A DNA stretch of 64,000 nucleotides from Durusdinium trenchii (taxonomy: Eukaryota > Sar > Dinophyceae > Suessiales > Symbiodiniaceae): positions 474,707 through 538,706 of the forward strand of contig CAXAMN010015113.1 of assembly GCA_963970005.1 (NCBI GenBank), given 5' to 3'. Shown piece after piece: positions 42,027 to 51,596 of this stretch. The notes beneath the pieces are model-generated. The model was not told the DNA's origin, searched no databases, and saw nothing but the letters and a program-made list of their open reading frames with translations. A program made the position numbers and the translations under genes. Position 1 is the stretch's first letter; each line of letters begins with the position of its first letter.

Positions 42027-42654
42027 AGATGGTCAAGTTCAACATGCACGAGTGGCAGTGTCAACAGACCCTCAAGCTGAAAGGGCGGTCTTGGAGTTGC
42101 AAGTGGTGCCTGATCCAGAACAGCCAATCAGGCGTTTGACTGGCAAGCAGCCTATGGAACCTGCACTTCCTCGACTTCCTCCACCACGTAGATCACCAGA
42201 CCCTGGACTACGCTCGCTGAATGATGGTTCCGGGGGAGATGGACCAGTCCTCACGGATGTTTGGACTGGGGGGGAGTCTATGTTATCTTCTTCGTCGCCT
42301 ACAACATCGGTTGGGGTTGGAGAAGGGTCCACAGGCGATGAAAGGGTGTGTAAGGAGTGTGGTCTCCAAATGCCAAAGCAGTCAATGAGAAAATTGGGTC
42401 CATGCAACCAGTGTGATTTCTGTGAAACACCCATGGAGAAGGTGCAGAAAGGAGTGGTTGATGGAACGATGCCATGTGACCTCAAGGACGCCTTGGATCT
42501 CGCACAGCACCTGGAGGAGGAACACTGGAGGTGGAAAAGGCTCTGGTGTGATCTCTCAAAGGAGGTGACCGTGGGGGACGAAGAAGGTCGGTTGCACGGT
42601 TCTACTTTGGACTACATGGAAAAGAATGTAGTGGCCTTGGAGGATATATGCTGA
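42027..42654 (+). CDS. copia 2 integrase-RT linker with Cys cluster
   Basis: Part of a frame open from 41830; the true frame is entered near 42000 (MTQGYVLFEDGQVQ). A Pro/Gly/Ser-rich linker is followed by a cysteine group (VCKECGLQMPKQ, then CNQCDFCETP) that could bind zinc in a ribbon-like fold. It is followed by ALDLAQHLEEEHWRWKRLW. No enzyme motif. It lies between integrase and reverse transcriptase, as variable linkers do in copia elements. Confidence 0.55.
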
Positions 42655-42817
42655 CCGAGATTGCGGATGAGAACCTGACTTATAGGGTAGCTGCAATGAT
42701 GGTGGCGAAGGAAGAGGTGCAATCCGATCCGCCTGATCAGGAGTTCGCGCGGTGCTGCAAACGTACACGGTACCGTTGGCCCAGGTTCGGAAGGAGCTGA
42801 AGGATTGAACACCGTCC

Positions 42818-43128
42818 TTGGAGTATGAGGTGAACTCACTGGAGAAGACAACTCGAGCCGTGAGACCGGTTCAGGTTCAGGACTTGAAGAATGAGCCTGG
42901 CTACAACGAGATGCTTGTGGTCCCATCGAAGCTTGTCCCGACGGTGAAGGCACCTGATGGAAAGAAAAGATCTCGAATTGTCCTCTGCGGGAATTTGGTG
43001 GAGGATACCTCAGTGAAGTCTCGGACTCAGGATGCTGATCCGCAGACGGAGAAAGGTGATTGTGGCTCGAGACAGTCAGGAAGATCCTTCGAGCACTATG
43101 CCAGTGGGATTGATGGAAGCTCGCTGAG
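42818..43128 (+). CDS. copia 2 reverse transcriptase N-terminal part
   Basis: The frame contains LEKTTRAVRPVQ, NEMLVVPSKLVPTVK and RSRIVLCGNLVED, the opening (fingers) segment of copia RT, where K-x-R-I-V-x-C-G-N is standard. The frame ends at 43234 but a shift near 43130 moves to the palm. Confidence 0.75.
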
Positions 43129-43900
43129 ATGCAGGAACAGTGGGCGATTGGCATCACTGACGTGTCCTCAGCGTTCCTCCTGGCACCTCGAAAGTCGTCG
43201 CGCCTTATGGTCACCAAACCTCCGTCTATCTTAGTGGAAGCTGGTCTCATGTCCAAGGACACCCGATGGGTGGTGGAGGCGGCAGTTTATGGCCTGGACA
43301 GCTCTCCTGCTGATTGGCAAGCCTATCGCGATGATGTTCTTCGGGGCATGAGGTGGTGGGAAAATGGAACTCACTACTGGATCAACGCCACTCCGGAGCC
43401 AAATGTGTGGAGACTCATGTCGGCTCAGGGCCGAGAGGATGACTATGTCAATGTAATGGATGAGGGGTGCACGAGAGGCTTTGCACTGTCGTACGTGGAT
43501 GACTTCATTGTGATGGGTCAGAAACAGGTAGCAAATGCCTTCCTTGCCAAATTGGCTTCAACGTGGAAGTGTGCCTCTCCTACATGGGTGGTGGATACAG
43601 AATGGAGAAAGTTCTGTGGTGTTGAGATGAGATGGGAAGGCACAACTTTGCTGGTAGGTCAACCGGACTATGCCAGGGAGATTGTGAGTCGGCACAAGAA
43701 CCTCACTCTGAGGTCCTCACCGTTGCCCCGGGTCATCGACCTGGAGATGGAGGAGGTGATCTGTTCTGAGGACGTGAGGCAGTGTCAAACTGTAATTGGT
43801 GAGTTGTTGTGGCTGGCGACGAGAACCAGGCCAGACCTCAGCTTTGCAGTCTCCTGGTTGGGGGCTAAGGTGACAGGGCTCCAAAGGGTGTTTTGGAGTT
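43129..43900 (+). CDS. copia 2 reverse transcriptase palm
   Basis: GITDVSSAFLLAPRK (motif A, D and AFL), VYGLDSSPADWQAYRD, ALSYVDDFIVMGQK (YVDD, catalytic) and GELLWLATRTRPDLSF (connection to RNase H). All catalytic residues are present. After about 43890 the true frame is that of the next entry; the nominal ORF runs on to 44133 out of phase. Confidence 0.85.
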
Positions 43901-44201
43901 GTCGAAACATGTTTTGGGCTACTTGGCGGGCACTGTGGACCTCGCTTTGGAGAATGGCCCGTGTTCAGAAGTGGCAGATCAGTACGGCAGGGCGCAGAGC
44001 ATGGGAAGGCTCGACATCCTCACCGACTCGTCGTTTGCGCCGGCAGGTGGAAAGGGACATCAAGGCCTCATGGCGATGCGGGGTGGCTGCCTGGTTGCAT
44101 GGGAATCCAAATCTCAAGCCTTTGCTACCTTAAGCACCACCGAGAGTGAACTGTTGGGCTACGTCGATGGCCTCACCATGGGAGAGAGTGCTGGATCGTG
44201 A
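43893..44201 (+). CDS. copia 2 RNase H domain
   Basis: A 102-codon frame with LDILTDSSFAPAGGKGHQG (first acidic residue, copia type), VAWESKSQAFATLSTTESE and LLGYVDGL, the usual copia RNase H series. It continues after one more shift with VELCADLLTKSI at the start of the next ORF. Copia 1 lacks this domain. Confidence 0.8.
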   Translation: MELSKHVLGYLAGTVDLALENGPCSEVADQYGRAQSMGRLDILTDSSFAPAGGKGHQGLMAMRGGCLVAWESKSQAFATLSTTESELLGYVDGLTMGESAGS

Positions 44202-44267
44202 AGGATCCAACACCTTACGGGGAGACAACATGTCTGGTCTGCAGTTGCTACAGGCTCCATCCGGTCC

Positions 44268-45632
44268 GTGGCGTACAAGACACTTGAGGTTGAGAAGGAT
44301 GTGGAACATGTCCCTCGAGTGGAGCTCTGCGCGGACTTGTTGACAAAGTCGATCACCCAGCAGTCCTCGTGGGAGTCCTTTCGGCGAGCCGTAGGTCTTC
44401 GGATGACAGTGAGTGGAGCTGAGGAACCTGTGGTCCCGTCTGTCAAGAAGATTGCTTATGCAGTGATGGCTTCACTAGGACTTCTTGCTGCACTTCCGGG
44501 TGTAGATTGTACAGCCAGAGTGGCTTCATTGGTCGGTGTGGCAGCATTGGCAGCATCGACTGCATGTGGATTTTTTGAGACGGCCAAGGGCCGGTCAAAA
44601 AAGAGGTCTAACGCATCCCAGTCAAAAGAAGAAAGAAGATGGTCGAGGGAAGATGAACCCGACCCTACTAGACAAGTCCGTGAACAGGAGTCGGACATCG
44701 GGCAGGTAGGTTCGATCGTCGATCGTCGTCTCGACACTTGCCAAATTGGCACCTGCGCATCCGCGTCTCGTCTGCCATGGAACAGCAGTGGAGTGCGCCT
44801 GAGCGCAATGAGGGCACCGACTACTCACCGAGGGCTGGAAACCGACACTCCACGGGAGTTGGACAGGTTTTCTACTCCACCAACGGGCGCCGATCGCTGG
44901 GAGTGCTTGGGCTCGGGCAATGGAGCTGGAGAATGGTGGGTGAGAGTTTTGAAGAAGAAAAGAGTGAGGGCTTTTCATCCCCTGCATCGGGGGACCCCCT
45001 TCATGATTGCGAGAATGTCAACTATAAGGGTGTCTGTCATCTTCAGCAGAGAGAGCACCCGTCAGCAGTGGTCTCGTCATGTGGTAACCGATGACTGGAC
45101 TGCATCCCGGAACTGCGATGTGGAGAATGTGTATGAATGGGTTGGATACAGCTTCTTCTATGTTCGCTTCGTCTCCGGTGATGGGCAAGGGCTTCGAGAA
45201 GAGGTGGAGCAGCGGCCTGTGACTCCAGGCATTTCCATCCAGAGGGATCGAGCGGGCTATGGAGGTGCTGATCCTCTGCAGTCCACAGCTGTGGAACGTG
45301 GAGCTGCGGCGATGGCCAGAAAAGATGGCTTTGGTCTTCCGCCGGGTTTGCCTGGTCCAGTGGAAGTCAGTGCACGAGACATTGTGGAGTATGAGGGTGG
45401 CAGTGGCTATGCGGCGCGCTTGGATGGCTGCATTCAAAGGGGTGAAATGCAGAATAACGAGCGAACTGGCGATGCACCTCTGGCTTTGGAGAATCATCTG
45501 CCACCTGAGGCAGACTCCTTGCCCATGTGGATGAGCATTGAGAAGTCTGCTGAACGAAGTGAGCGGTTGAATGTGAGTGATTCGGATTCCCGTTCATCTG
45601 GGAGTTTCGAACTTGTCCCTGAGCAGCAGTAG
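44268..45632 (+). CDS. copia 2 RNase H end and long C-terminal extension with two hydrophobic segments
   Basis: A 454-codon frame that starts with the RNase H tail (LCADLLTKSI). It then has two hydrophobic stretches, IAYAVMASLGLLAALPG and VASLVGVAALAASTACGFF, long enough to span or dip into a membrane, followed by about 350 mostly polar residues with basic patches (RSKKRSNASQSKEERR) and no enzymatic motif. The stop lies close to the purine tract. Such an extension is not part of ordinary copia Pol; its role is unknown. An envelope-like or membrane-targeting part is one idea only. Confidence 0.7.
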   Translation: MAYKTLEVEKDVEHVPRVELCADLLTKSITQQSSWESFRRAVGLRMTVSGAEEPVVPSVKKIAYAVMASLGLLAALPGVDCTARVASLVGVAALAASTACGFFETAKGRSKKRSNASQSKEERRWSREDEPDPTRQVREQESDIGQVGSIVDRRLDTCQIGTCASASRLPWNSSGVRLSAMRAPTTHRGLETDTPRELDRFSTPPTGADRWECLGSGNGAGEWWVRVLKKKRVRAFHPLHRGTPFMIARMSTIRVSVIFSRESTRQQWSRHVVTDDWTASRNCDVENVYEWVGYSFFYVRFVSGDGQGLREEVEQRPVTPGISIQRDRAGYGGADPLQSTAVERGAAAMARKDGFGLPPGLPGPVEVSARDIVEYEGGSGYAARLDGCIQRGEMQNNERTGDAPLALENHLPPEADSLPMWMSIEKSAERSERLNVSDSDSRSSGSFELVPEQQ

Positions 45633-45680
45633 AAGAAAAAACCTACTGATGAACCTCCTATGTGTACTGGCAACGCCAGT

Positions 45681-45688
45681 AGGGGGAG
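45681..45688 (+). other. polypurine tract of copia 2
   Basis: AGGGGGAG abuts the 3' LTR. Confidence 0.8.
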
Positions 45689-45814
45689 TGTGGGACATGT
45701 GATTTTCGATGTGCAGTCACCATGAAAGGTGTCAACCGGTCAAATGACCACTCGCGTTTTGGCTCAAGAAATGGTGCGTGACTGACGCACGGGGCTTTTG
45801 TTTTGTCGCTCACA
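45689..45814 (+). repeat. 3' LTR of copia 2
   Basis: 126 bp; it carries TTTTGGCTCAAG at 45757-45768. Confidence 0.95.
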
Positions 45815-45819
45815 GATCC
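45815..45819. repeat. target-site duplication GATCC, right
   Basis: Exact copy of 37884-37888. Confidence 0.95.
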
Positions 45820-46269
45820 CTTCGATTTTGACCCATCTAATCGTAAACTAGAGCTTCAGCTGACCTCCTTCGGAGATCGCTTTCGTGACATCTGCAAGAG
45901 GCCGATCAGGCGTTTTTCAATTGGAAAAATTGACATCTGGCGAGACCTAGGGGAGACCTAGGCTGAGATAAATGCGGCCGCACTCTGGGCATCTTGTTCT
46001 CCTCCTCCATGGCAAACATCAAAGACACAGTCTGTGAAGATCTCTGCGTGATGGCCCTCCTTTTGGAGGTGCTTGGCACAAATCTTCTCCTTAGTTTGTT
46101 GAGGGAAAGGGTATGAAAGAGTAATCGTTGGCCCGCACACATGAGGCCTCCATCACGAGGCCAGGTGCTGCTTCGAATTACGTTCAAAGCACAACTACGC
46201 AAACACACCACGATACATCAAAAGAACAACTAAGACTATAAGAAAGAGGGAAATGAATGCTGAGCAAAA

Positions 46270-46980
46270 CTAGGTGTCTGCCTCTTGCTCCTGGACATCA
46301 CTGCAGCTGGTACTGAGGAGGGAAGCTCCGATGCCCTCATCTACGGTTTTGGACGTCAAATACGCTGCTGCCGCTTCACTCCCACCCAACATCAGCCAGG
46401 TTCCTGGAACCTCCGCCGTGCTCGGGGCTGAATCCATCGATCGGCAGGTGAAGAAGAACACGTCGCCCACACACGTCGCGAACATCTTTGAACAAGAGGA
46501 ACATGTAGAAACATGAGGGAGCATGAGTCCAACGCAATCCAACACAAATCGCCCATCAATTCGCCTTGATTTTTCCGGACGAGCCTCAAACTCCGTGTCC
46601 ATCTTTGTGACCATGGAACCAAGCTTGGCCGACAAGAAGCTCAAGTGCAACGACTTGTTGGCATCAGGGACAGCTCCAAGCTCACCTCCCACATGGTCCA
46701 TGTCGTTCTTCTCGAACATGCTCACCTTAAAGTTCAAATGCTCCTGGGGGCTGCAGTGGACAAGGAGCGGTACATGGTACGGCAACGCTCCTCTTGCATC
46801 ACCATCTCGTGGAAGTAGGTGAAACTCGGAGCAGTCGCTGAGCAGTCTGGGCAGGATTTCTCTGGGCTTCGGATTCACCCCAAAAACAAATTCCAACTCT
46901 GCGATGAAAGCTGCCTGATCTGTTGTTGTGTTTCTTGTTTTGATCTCTTGCTTTTCCCTTCCTTCCATCTGCTTTCTCAT
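46270..46980 (-). CDS. hypothetical ORF, weak
   Basis: A 236-codon minus-strand frame. Its amino-acid mix (Phe, Val, Leu, Ser, Asp, Met) is more protein-like than the frames around it, and it ends near EADT. I see no known domain, paired cysteine pattern beyond CSSCSKMFATC, signal peptide or transmembrane segment. It may be a host exon or chance. The rest of 45820-47415 holds no supported gene. Confidence 0.25.
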   Translation of the reverse strand: MRKQMEGREKQEIKTRNTTTDQAAFIAELEFVFGVNPKPREILPRLLSDCSEFHLLPRDGDARGALPYHVPLLVHCSPQEHLNFKVSMFEKNDMDHVGGELGAVPDANKSLHLSFLSAKLGSMVTKMDTEFEARPEKSRRIDGRFVLDCVGLMLPHVSTCSSCSKMFATCVGDVFFFTCRSMDSAPSTAEVPGTWLMLGGSEAAAAYLTSKTVDEGIGASLLSTSCSDVQEQEADT

Positions 46981-47414
46981 CTTTGGTGTCTTGTTCTGTG
47001 TTCTATTCTGTCCTTTCTGGCCCCAAAAACCGTCTCAACCGTGTCCCCCCCCTCTCCGTCTCCCACACAAAAGGCCAAGGATCTCTTCGGGCTTCACCAC
47101 ACCGCCACAAAGGCCCTTTGGCGGGATTTTCAAGTGAGCTCCAGGTCCCTGCACCATGGCAATCAGTCCCAGCTCACCCATGCGCTTCCGCATGTCCTGC
47201 AAACAACGAAGCTTGATTAGCAGGGAAGCAGCCAAACTTAGTTTACTTTTACAAGTGGCTCCTTGCTTGGTGCAGTGGATTTGGCTTCGCACTCCAAGGC
47301 TTCTTCCAGAGTTTCACCGCAGGAGAAGAGCCTCCTGGAGGTTTGGTGGGTTGGATGTGATCTGAGAAGGTCCCATTTCTCCACAAATTGATTAAGAACA
47401 ATAAGAACCAAGGT

Positions 47415-48270
47415 TCGCTACCAGGGGCTCCTAGCATCGCACGGGCTCCTGGCCATACTACTAGGAGCAAGGACGCTACTAGGGGCTCCTGGCCTTACTA
47501 CTAGGGGCAAGAAGCTAGTAACAAGTGCATCGCTTCTAGTAACAAGGGCCTTACTAGTAGTAACAAGAAGCTAGTAGTAACAAGAAGCTGCTAGTAACAA
47601 GTGCATCGCTTCTAGTAACAAGTGCCTTACTAGTAGTAACAAGAAGCTAGTAGTAACAATCGCATCGCTTCTACTACAAGGGCCTTACTAGTAGTAACAA
47701 GAAGCTAGTAGCAACAAGAAGCTACTAGTAACAAGTGCATCGCTTCTAGTAACAAGGGCCTTACTAGTAGTAACAAGAAGCTAGTAGTAACAAGAAGCTA
47801 CTAGTAACAAGTGCATCCCTTCTAGTAACAAGGGCCTTACTAGTAGGGACCAGAAGCTAGTAGTAACAAGAAGCTACTAGTAACAAGTGCATCGCTTCTA
47901 GTAACAAGGGCCTCACTAGTAGTAACAAGAAGCTAGTAGTAACAAGTGCATCGCTTCTAGTAACAAGGGCTGTTACTAGTAGTAACAAGAAGCTAGTAGT
48001 AACAAAAAGCTACTAGTAACAAGTGCATCGCTTCTAGTAACGAGGGCCTTACTAGTAGTCACAAGAAGCTAGTAGTAACAAGAAGCTACTAGTAACAAAT
48101 GCATCGCTTCTAGTAACAAGGGCTTTACTAGTAGTAACAAGAAGCTAGTAGTAACAAGAAGATACTAGTAACAAGTGCATCCCTTCTAGTAACAAGGGCC
48201 TTACTAGTAGTAACAANNNNNNNNNNGTAACAAGAAGCTAGTAGTAACAAGAAGCTACTAGTAACAAGTG
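47415..48270. repeat. 76-bp tandem array of the CTAGTAACAAG family
   Basis: Each unit contains GTGCATCGCTTCTAGTAACA, GGGCCTTACTAGTAGTAA and CAAGAAGCTAGTAG. GCATCGCTT landmarks at 47527, 47602, 47662, 47737, 47813, 47889, 47948, 48024, 48101 and 48177 give spacings of 75-77 bp, twice 59-60 bp where one TAACAAGAAGCTACTAG sub-unit is missing. The left edge (47415-47515) has the GGGGCTCCTGGCC variant that is also in copia 2. There are no unique spacers, so this is not CRISPR. Confidence 0.95.
48217..48226. other. assembly gap (10 N)
   Basis: Inside the 76-bp array; copy number there is uncertain. Confidence 1.
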
Positions 48271-48438
48271 CATGAGCATCCAACGCTTGAAAAAAGCAGA
48301 TCCCGATTGCTTTTTGCGAGCCCGCTTGCTTTTAACAGCAAACTCTTGGATTTTACTTGCCAAATATGATCTTTTGGCAAGAGCTGGGCTTTTGCATGCA
48401 AAATCTGGTATTTTGCAGGGCGCTTGATATTTGCATAG

Positions 48439-48552
48439 CATGCGCTCACTTTTGCGAGCGCTCACTTTTTGCACGCTCACTTTTTGCATGCGCTCACTTT
48501 TGCATGCACTCACTTTTGCATGCGCTCACTTTTTGCATGTGCTCACTTTTAG
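48439..48552. repeat. GCGCTCACTTTTTGCAT minisatellite
   Basis: About six units of 17-19 bp with a variable T-run. Confidence 0.9.
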
Positions 48553-48662
48553 CAAATTGTACTGCAGCTCTGCAGGGGTTAGCTTTTGTATATAGGTGGG
48601 CAGCTTATCCTAGATGCTAGTCTTGGCATGGGCTCAAGCAAAAAGACATGTCTGTATACATA

Positions 48663-48724
48663 AATACAGACATATACTATATATACTAAATATATATATA
48701 TATATAATTATGTATGAATATATG
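48663..48724. repeat. AT-rich tract
   Basis: A TATATA-type run ending in ATTATGTATGAATATATG. The stretch 48610-49270 has no supported gene; it is the 5' flank of the next gene cluster. Confidence 0.7.
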
Positions 48725-49275
48725 TTTGGGGTGGTGTGCATGCTGTCGGTTTTGGTTTTGCACTGTCAACTTAAGATGTTAATTGGGACTCTGACTCAGG
48801 ACCTAAACTTTATCTGGGGTTGCACTAGCGTAAGCACCTTACAACAACACAGCGTGTCAGCAATCAACCAAAGAAAAGAACAAAGCCAGAGGCTCACCAA
48901 TTCCAGGCTCACCCAACTAAGCAACCACACAAGGCAAAAGCAAAATGCAAACAGCACAATCAGCCAAAGACAAAGACAAAAACAAAAGCAGGAGCAAACA
49001 AATTAACAAAGCATAAACAAAACTAGTTTGGAACAAACCTAGGCGCTGTGTTCTTTGTTCTGAAGGTTAATGTTAGCCTTGCGCGTTCGTTTGCTCGCTT
49101 TACGCATTGCTGAAGATTCTTTTGGAGAAGACCTGTTGCCACCCAGTGGATCATGTGTTTTTTCACCTCGCCTTCAGAATCTTGGAGCGGGCTGCTGCAA
49201 AACAATAGAGAGGAAGTGATCACCCTCTCGAAAGCTTTGGACCAAGCTGTGTTCTGTTAGTGGGGAGCAAATCAG

Positions 49276-50343
49276 GTGTTCCAATTTGGGGTGTATGACA
49301 ACCTTCGTCGGGAGCAGGCTGTGAAGCTCCTCACAGAAATTGGCCACGCTTTGTGTGGAGTCGGGGTGGAAGGAGTAAAGCCCACAGAATGGCGGTCTGT
49401 AGTGCTTGCTTTTTTGGAAAGGAAACCTGATGCCAAGAGAAACAAAGTGTACAGTGATGCTGAGTATGCCAGATATGTGGGAAAGCAGCTGGTAGTGATC
49501 ATGTGCCATCTCAGGCGCATTGTTCAAAATGATGTCAAGTTTCAAAATTGTGTGAACGTAGCTGCACCGCAATGTCGCAAAGATGGGAAGCAACTGCGCG
49601 GGCTTTTTCGCAATGTAGTTGGGGACACTGAGACTGTCATGAAGGCTGCAGTTCGAAAGCCTGCCAGTCACAAGCGCAAGGCTCGCTGCCTGAGAGAGAG
49701 AAAGAGCTTGGAGAGTGAGGCTTCGCCAGATCTCGAGGTCTTGCAGGTGCCTCATGTCAGCGAAGGCCATACTGCCTCTGCTCAAGAAAGAGGTGAAGAA
49801 GAAACCCGCACAAATGATGAAGAGGTAAGTGTGGACTTCGGCAAACTCCAGATTGAAGAAGACCCAGTTGTGTCCAAGCGGCCTGCGGCCAAGCGGCCTG
49901 CGGCCAAGCTGCCTCCTACTCCTTTGAAAAAGCCTTCGGTGGTTTCTGGGGCACTCATGGCAAAGGCTGAAGAAAATGCAAAGAAGTTGGCCTCACGCCC
50001 TGTCTCTGCCAAGAAAGGAGGTCAAAAGGAAGAGACCTTAATGAAAAAACCTTCTGGCGCTGTGGCTGAGAAGGGCAAGTCGGACAAGTCTGAGCATGTG
50101 CACCCCAAGCTTGGCAAGCTCTTTGTGACCAAGGCTTCCAAACAGGCCTACATTCAGTACAATGAGGGTGGCAGCAAAAAGCTTCTAGTCGCTGTCTCAG
50201 CCGACGCAGCCAGCAAAGCTGGCATGGATTACAAGAATGTGATTGATGTGGTCTTGGAAGCTTGTGTCACCCATGCGTTGGACAAACCCAATGCTGTGGG
50301 TTTTAGGGATCCCTTTTTGAAGGATGGAGAACCTCCATACTGA
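49276..50343 (+). CDS. basic dinoflagellate accessory protein with KRPAAK repeats
   Basis: A 355-codon frame. No ATG opens it: an upstream in-frame TAG (49256) and an AAATCAG before 49276 suggest an exon starting at a 3' splice site, with earlier exons unseen. The N-terminal third is compact (VYDNLRREQAVKLLTEIGHAL, YARYVGKQLVVIMCHLRRIV). The middle is Lys/Ala/Pro-rich with tandem KRPAAKRPAAK and KKPS motifs suited to nuclear localisation or nucleic-acid binding. The C-terminal segment (KLFVTKASKQAYIQYNEGG, LLVAVSADAASKAGM) resembles a small domain I associate with many dinoflagellate proteins. Function is unknown. It is the first of four plus-strand genes to 55547. Confidence 0.6.
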   Translation: MFQFGVYDNLRREQAVKLLTEIGHALCGVGVEGVKPTEWRSVVLAFLERKPDAKRNKVYSDAEYARYVGKQLVVIMCHLRRIVQNDVKFQNCVNVAAPQCRKDGKQLRGLFRNVVGDTETVMKAAVRKPASHKRKARCLRERKSLESEASPDLEVLQVPHVSEGHTASAQERGEEETRTNDEEVSVDFGKLQIEEDPVVSKRPAAKRPAAKLPPTPLKKPSVVSGALMAKAEENAKKLASRPVSAKKGGQKEETLMKKPSGAVAEKGKSDKSEHVHPKLGKLFVTKASKQAYIQYNEGGSKKLLVAVSADAASKAGMDYKNVIDVVLEACVTHALDKPNAVGFRDPFLKDGEPPY

Positions 50344-50627
50344 TTTCGCAAGTGTTTCACAAGGTGCAAGATAAACTGATCCTGTCGAAACACCGCTGTT
50401 TTTGCATTTTTTGTGGGCAGTTTCGAGCCTGTACTGTTTGGAGCAGTTCATTTATTCACTGTGCTGTGTGTACTGTTGTGCAACATGTGCATCAATGTTT
50501 TTGAAGAGGCAGTTCATTGAATCAGTCAACTCAAACATTTCAAGATCATGTTTCTGGATTGCCTTGAGGATAGCGTTGTGTGAGGTTGAGTTGATGCCGC
50601 CCTGTCTTAGCCACCTTAGCTGGTTTC

Positions 50628-51596
50628 ATGGTCCTCTTCGACAAGAAGAAGTACCAGACAGCTCCAAAAGTGATCAAGGATTTGTTTCCACGGCTCAAAG
50701 GATTTCTCAAGAAAATGGGCAACAAGTGTCCTGCTCGTACTTTGGATTCCCTTGAGATCTTTGCTGGCCAGCAAGAGCTCACTAAGGCAGTGAACCAGCT
50801 CAACATGAAGGGTCAAGCCTGCGACATCCTGAGCAAGCCCTTGCTCCACAACATTGAGACTCCAGATGGCTTGGAATACTTGGCCTCAAAGGTGCTGCAG
50901 CTTCGCCCTGGTGGTGTTTTGTGGGGCCCACCCTGCAAGACATGGATTTGGATTGCTCGGAATGGCACTGGCAGGACTGCTTCCAGACCTGCTGGAAAAG
51001 CTTCTGTGGAAAGAGTGGCTCAAGCCAATCTCCAAGTGGAGAACTTTTGTGTGTTGGCAGCTCTTGCCTGGCTTCGTGGATGTGACTGGGTGGTAGAAAA
51101 CCCTAGCTCAACCGTGATCCACAAGTTCAAGCCTTTGGATCGCTTGATGGCATGGACGGGTTCATCAACTACCAGAACCTACATGGGGGCATTTGGTTCG
51201 GAACACTGCAAGCCATTGCAGCTGTGGTCCAGCTGGAATGGCATCCAAACCATGAAGCGCAAGAAGCCACTCGGCTGCAAACCTTTGGCTCGGCGAAAGG
51301 GCAAGTCTGTGACTGGTCTTCGAGGTGACCTGACTCGATCTGCGGCCTACACCAAAGCTTTTGGCCAGGCTTTTGCCAAAAGCTTGAAGCTCAAGAAGGA
51401 TGGCAAGAGCTTAGAGAAGCTGATGCCTGTACAGGACAAGAAAAAGCCAAAAGTCATGAAGTCAGTCAAAAAGACCAAGTCGGTCAAGAAGCCTCAGGAC
51501 ACCCCCTTCAATTTTAAGCGGTCCTGCTCTTGGCGCGTTTCCAGTGCAAGCAATGCTTGGCAGTTGACCCGTAGGCAGTCCAGTTCTTTCTTCTAG
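50628..51596 (+). CDS. free-standing C5-methyltransferase-like protein
   Basis: 322 codons from the ATG at 50628, uninterrupted. LEIFAGQQELT (about 42-52) fits the SAM-binding motif I of C5 DNA methyltransferases; VLWGPPCKTW puts GPPC at 100-103 (catalytic-loop Cys 103); WVVENPSST puts ENP at 157-159 in place of motif VI ENV; YMGAFGSEHCKPLQLW follows where target recognition would begin. The C-terminus is a Lys-rich tail (KKKPKVMKSVKKTKSVKK). Missing are a clear motif VIII QxRxR and motif X, so activity is uncertain. The same fold lies inside copia 1 and copia 2. It follows the KRPAAK gene by 285 bp. Confidence 0.65.
   Translation: MVLFDKKKYQTAPKVIKDLFPRLKGFLKKMGNKCPARTLDSLEIFAGQQELTKAVNQLNMKGQACDILSKPLLHNIETPDGLEYLASKVLQLRPGGVLWGPPCKTWIWIARNGTGRTASRPAGKASVERVAQANLQVENFCVLAALAWLRGCDWVVENPSSTVIHKFKPLDRLMAWTGSSTTRTYMGAFGSEHCKPLQLWSSWNGIQTMKRKKPLGCKPLARRKGKSVTGLRGDLTRSAAYTKAFGQAFAKSLKLKKDGKSLEKLMPVQDKKKPKVMKSVKKTKSVKKPQDTPFNFKRSCSWRVSSASNAWQLTRRQSSSFF

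Larger units (their letters stand above)
37889..45814 (+). mobile_element. Ty1/copia LTR retrotransposon 2
   Basis: A 7926-bp plus-strand element with TG...CA LTRs of 127 and 126 bp (four substitutions and one indel), a perfect GATCC duplication, a half-tRNA-type primer site (38016-38029) and an AGGGGGAG purine tract (45681-45688). Domain order is Gag, CCCH and CCHC zinc fingers, protease, methyltransferase-like domain, integrase N-terminus, reverse transcriptase, RNase H and a long C-terminal extension. It is broken by frameshifts, a deletion in the integrase core and a small repeat insertion. It lies about 120 bp to the right of the viral element and belongs to the same broad lineage as copia 1. 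Confidence 0.95.

Noticed and set aside
47415-48270. CRISPR-like appearance of regular repeats
   Set aside because: Units are contiguous and nearly identical with no unique spacers and no cas genes; it is a minisatellite.
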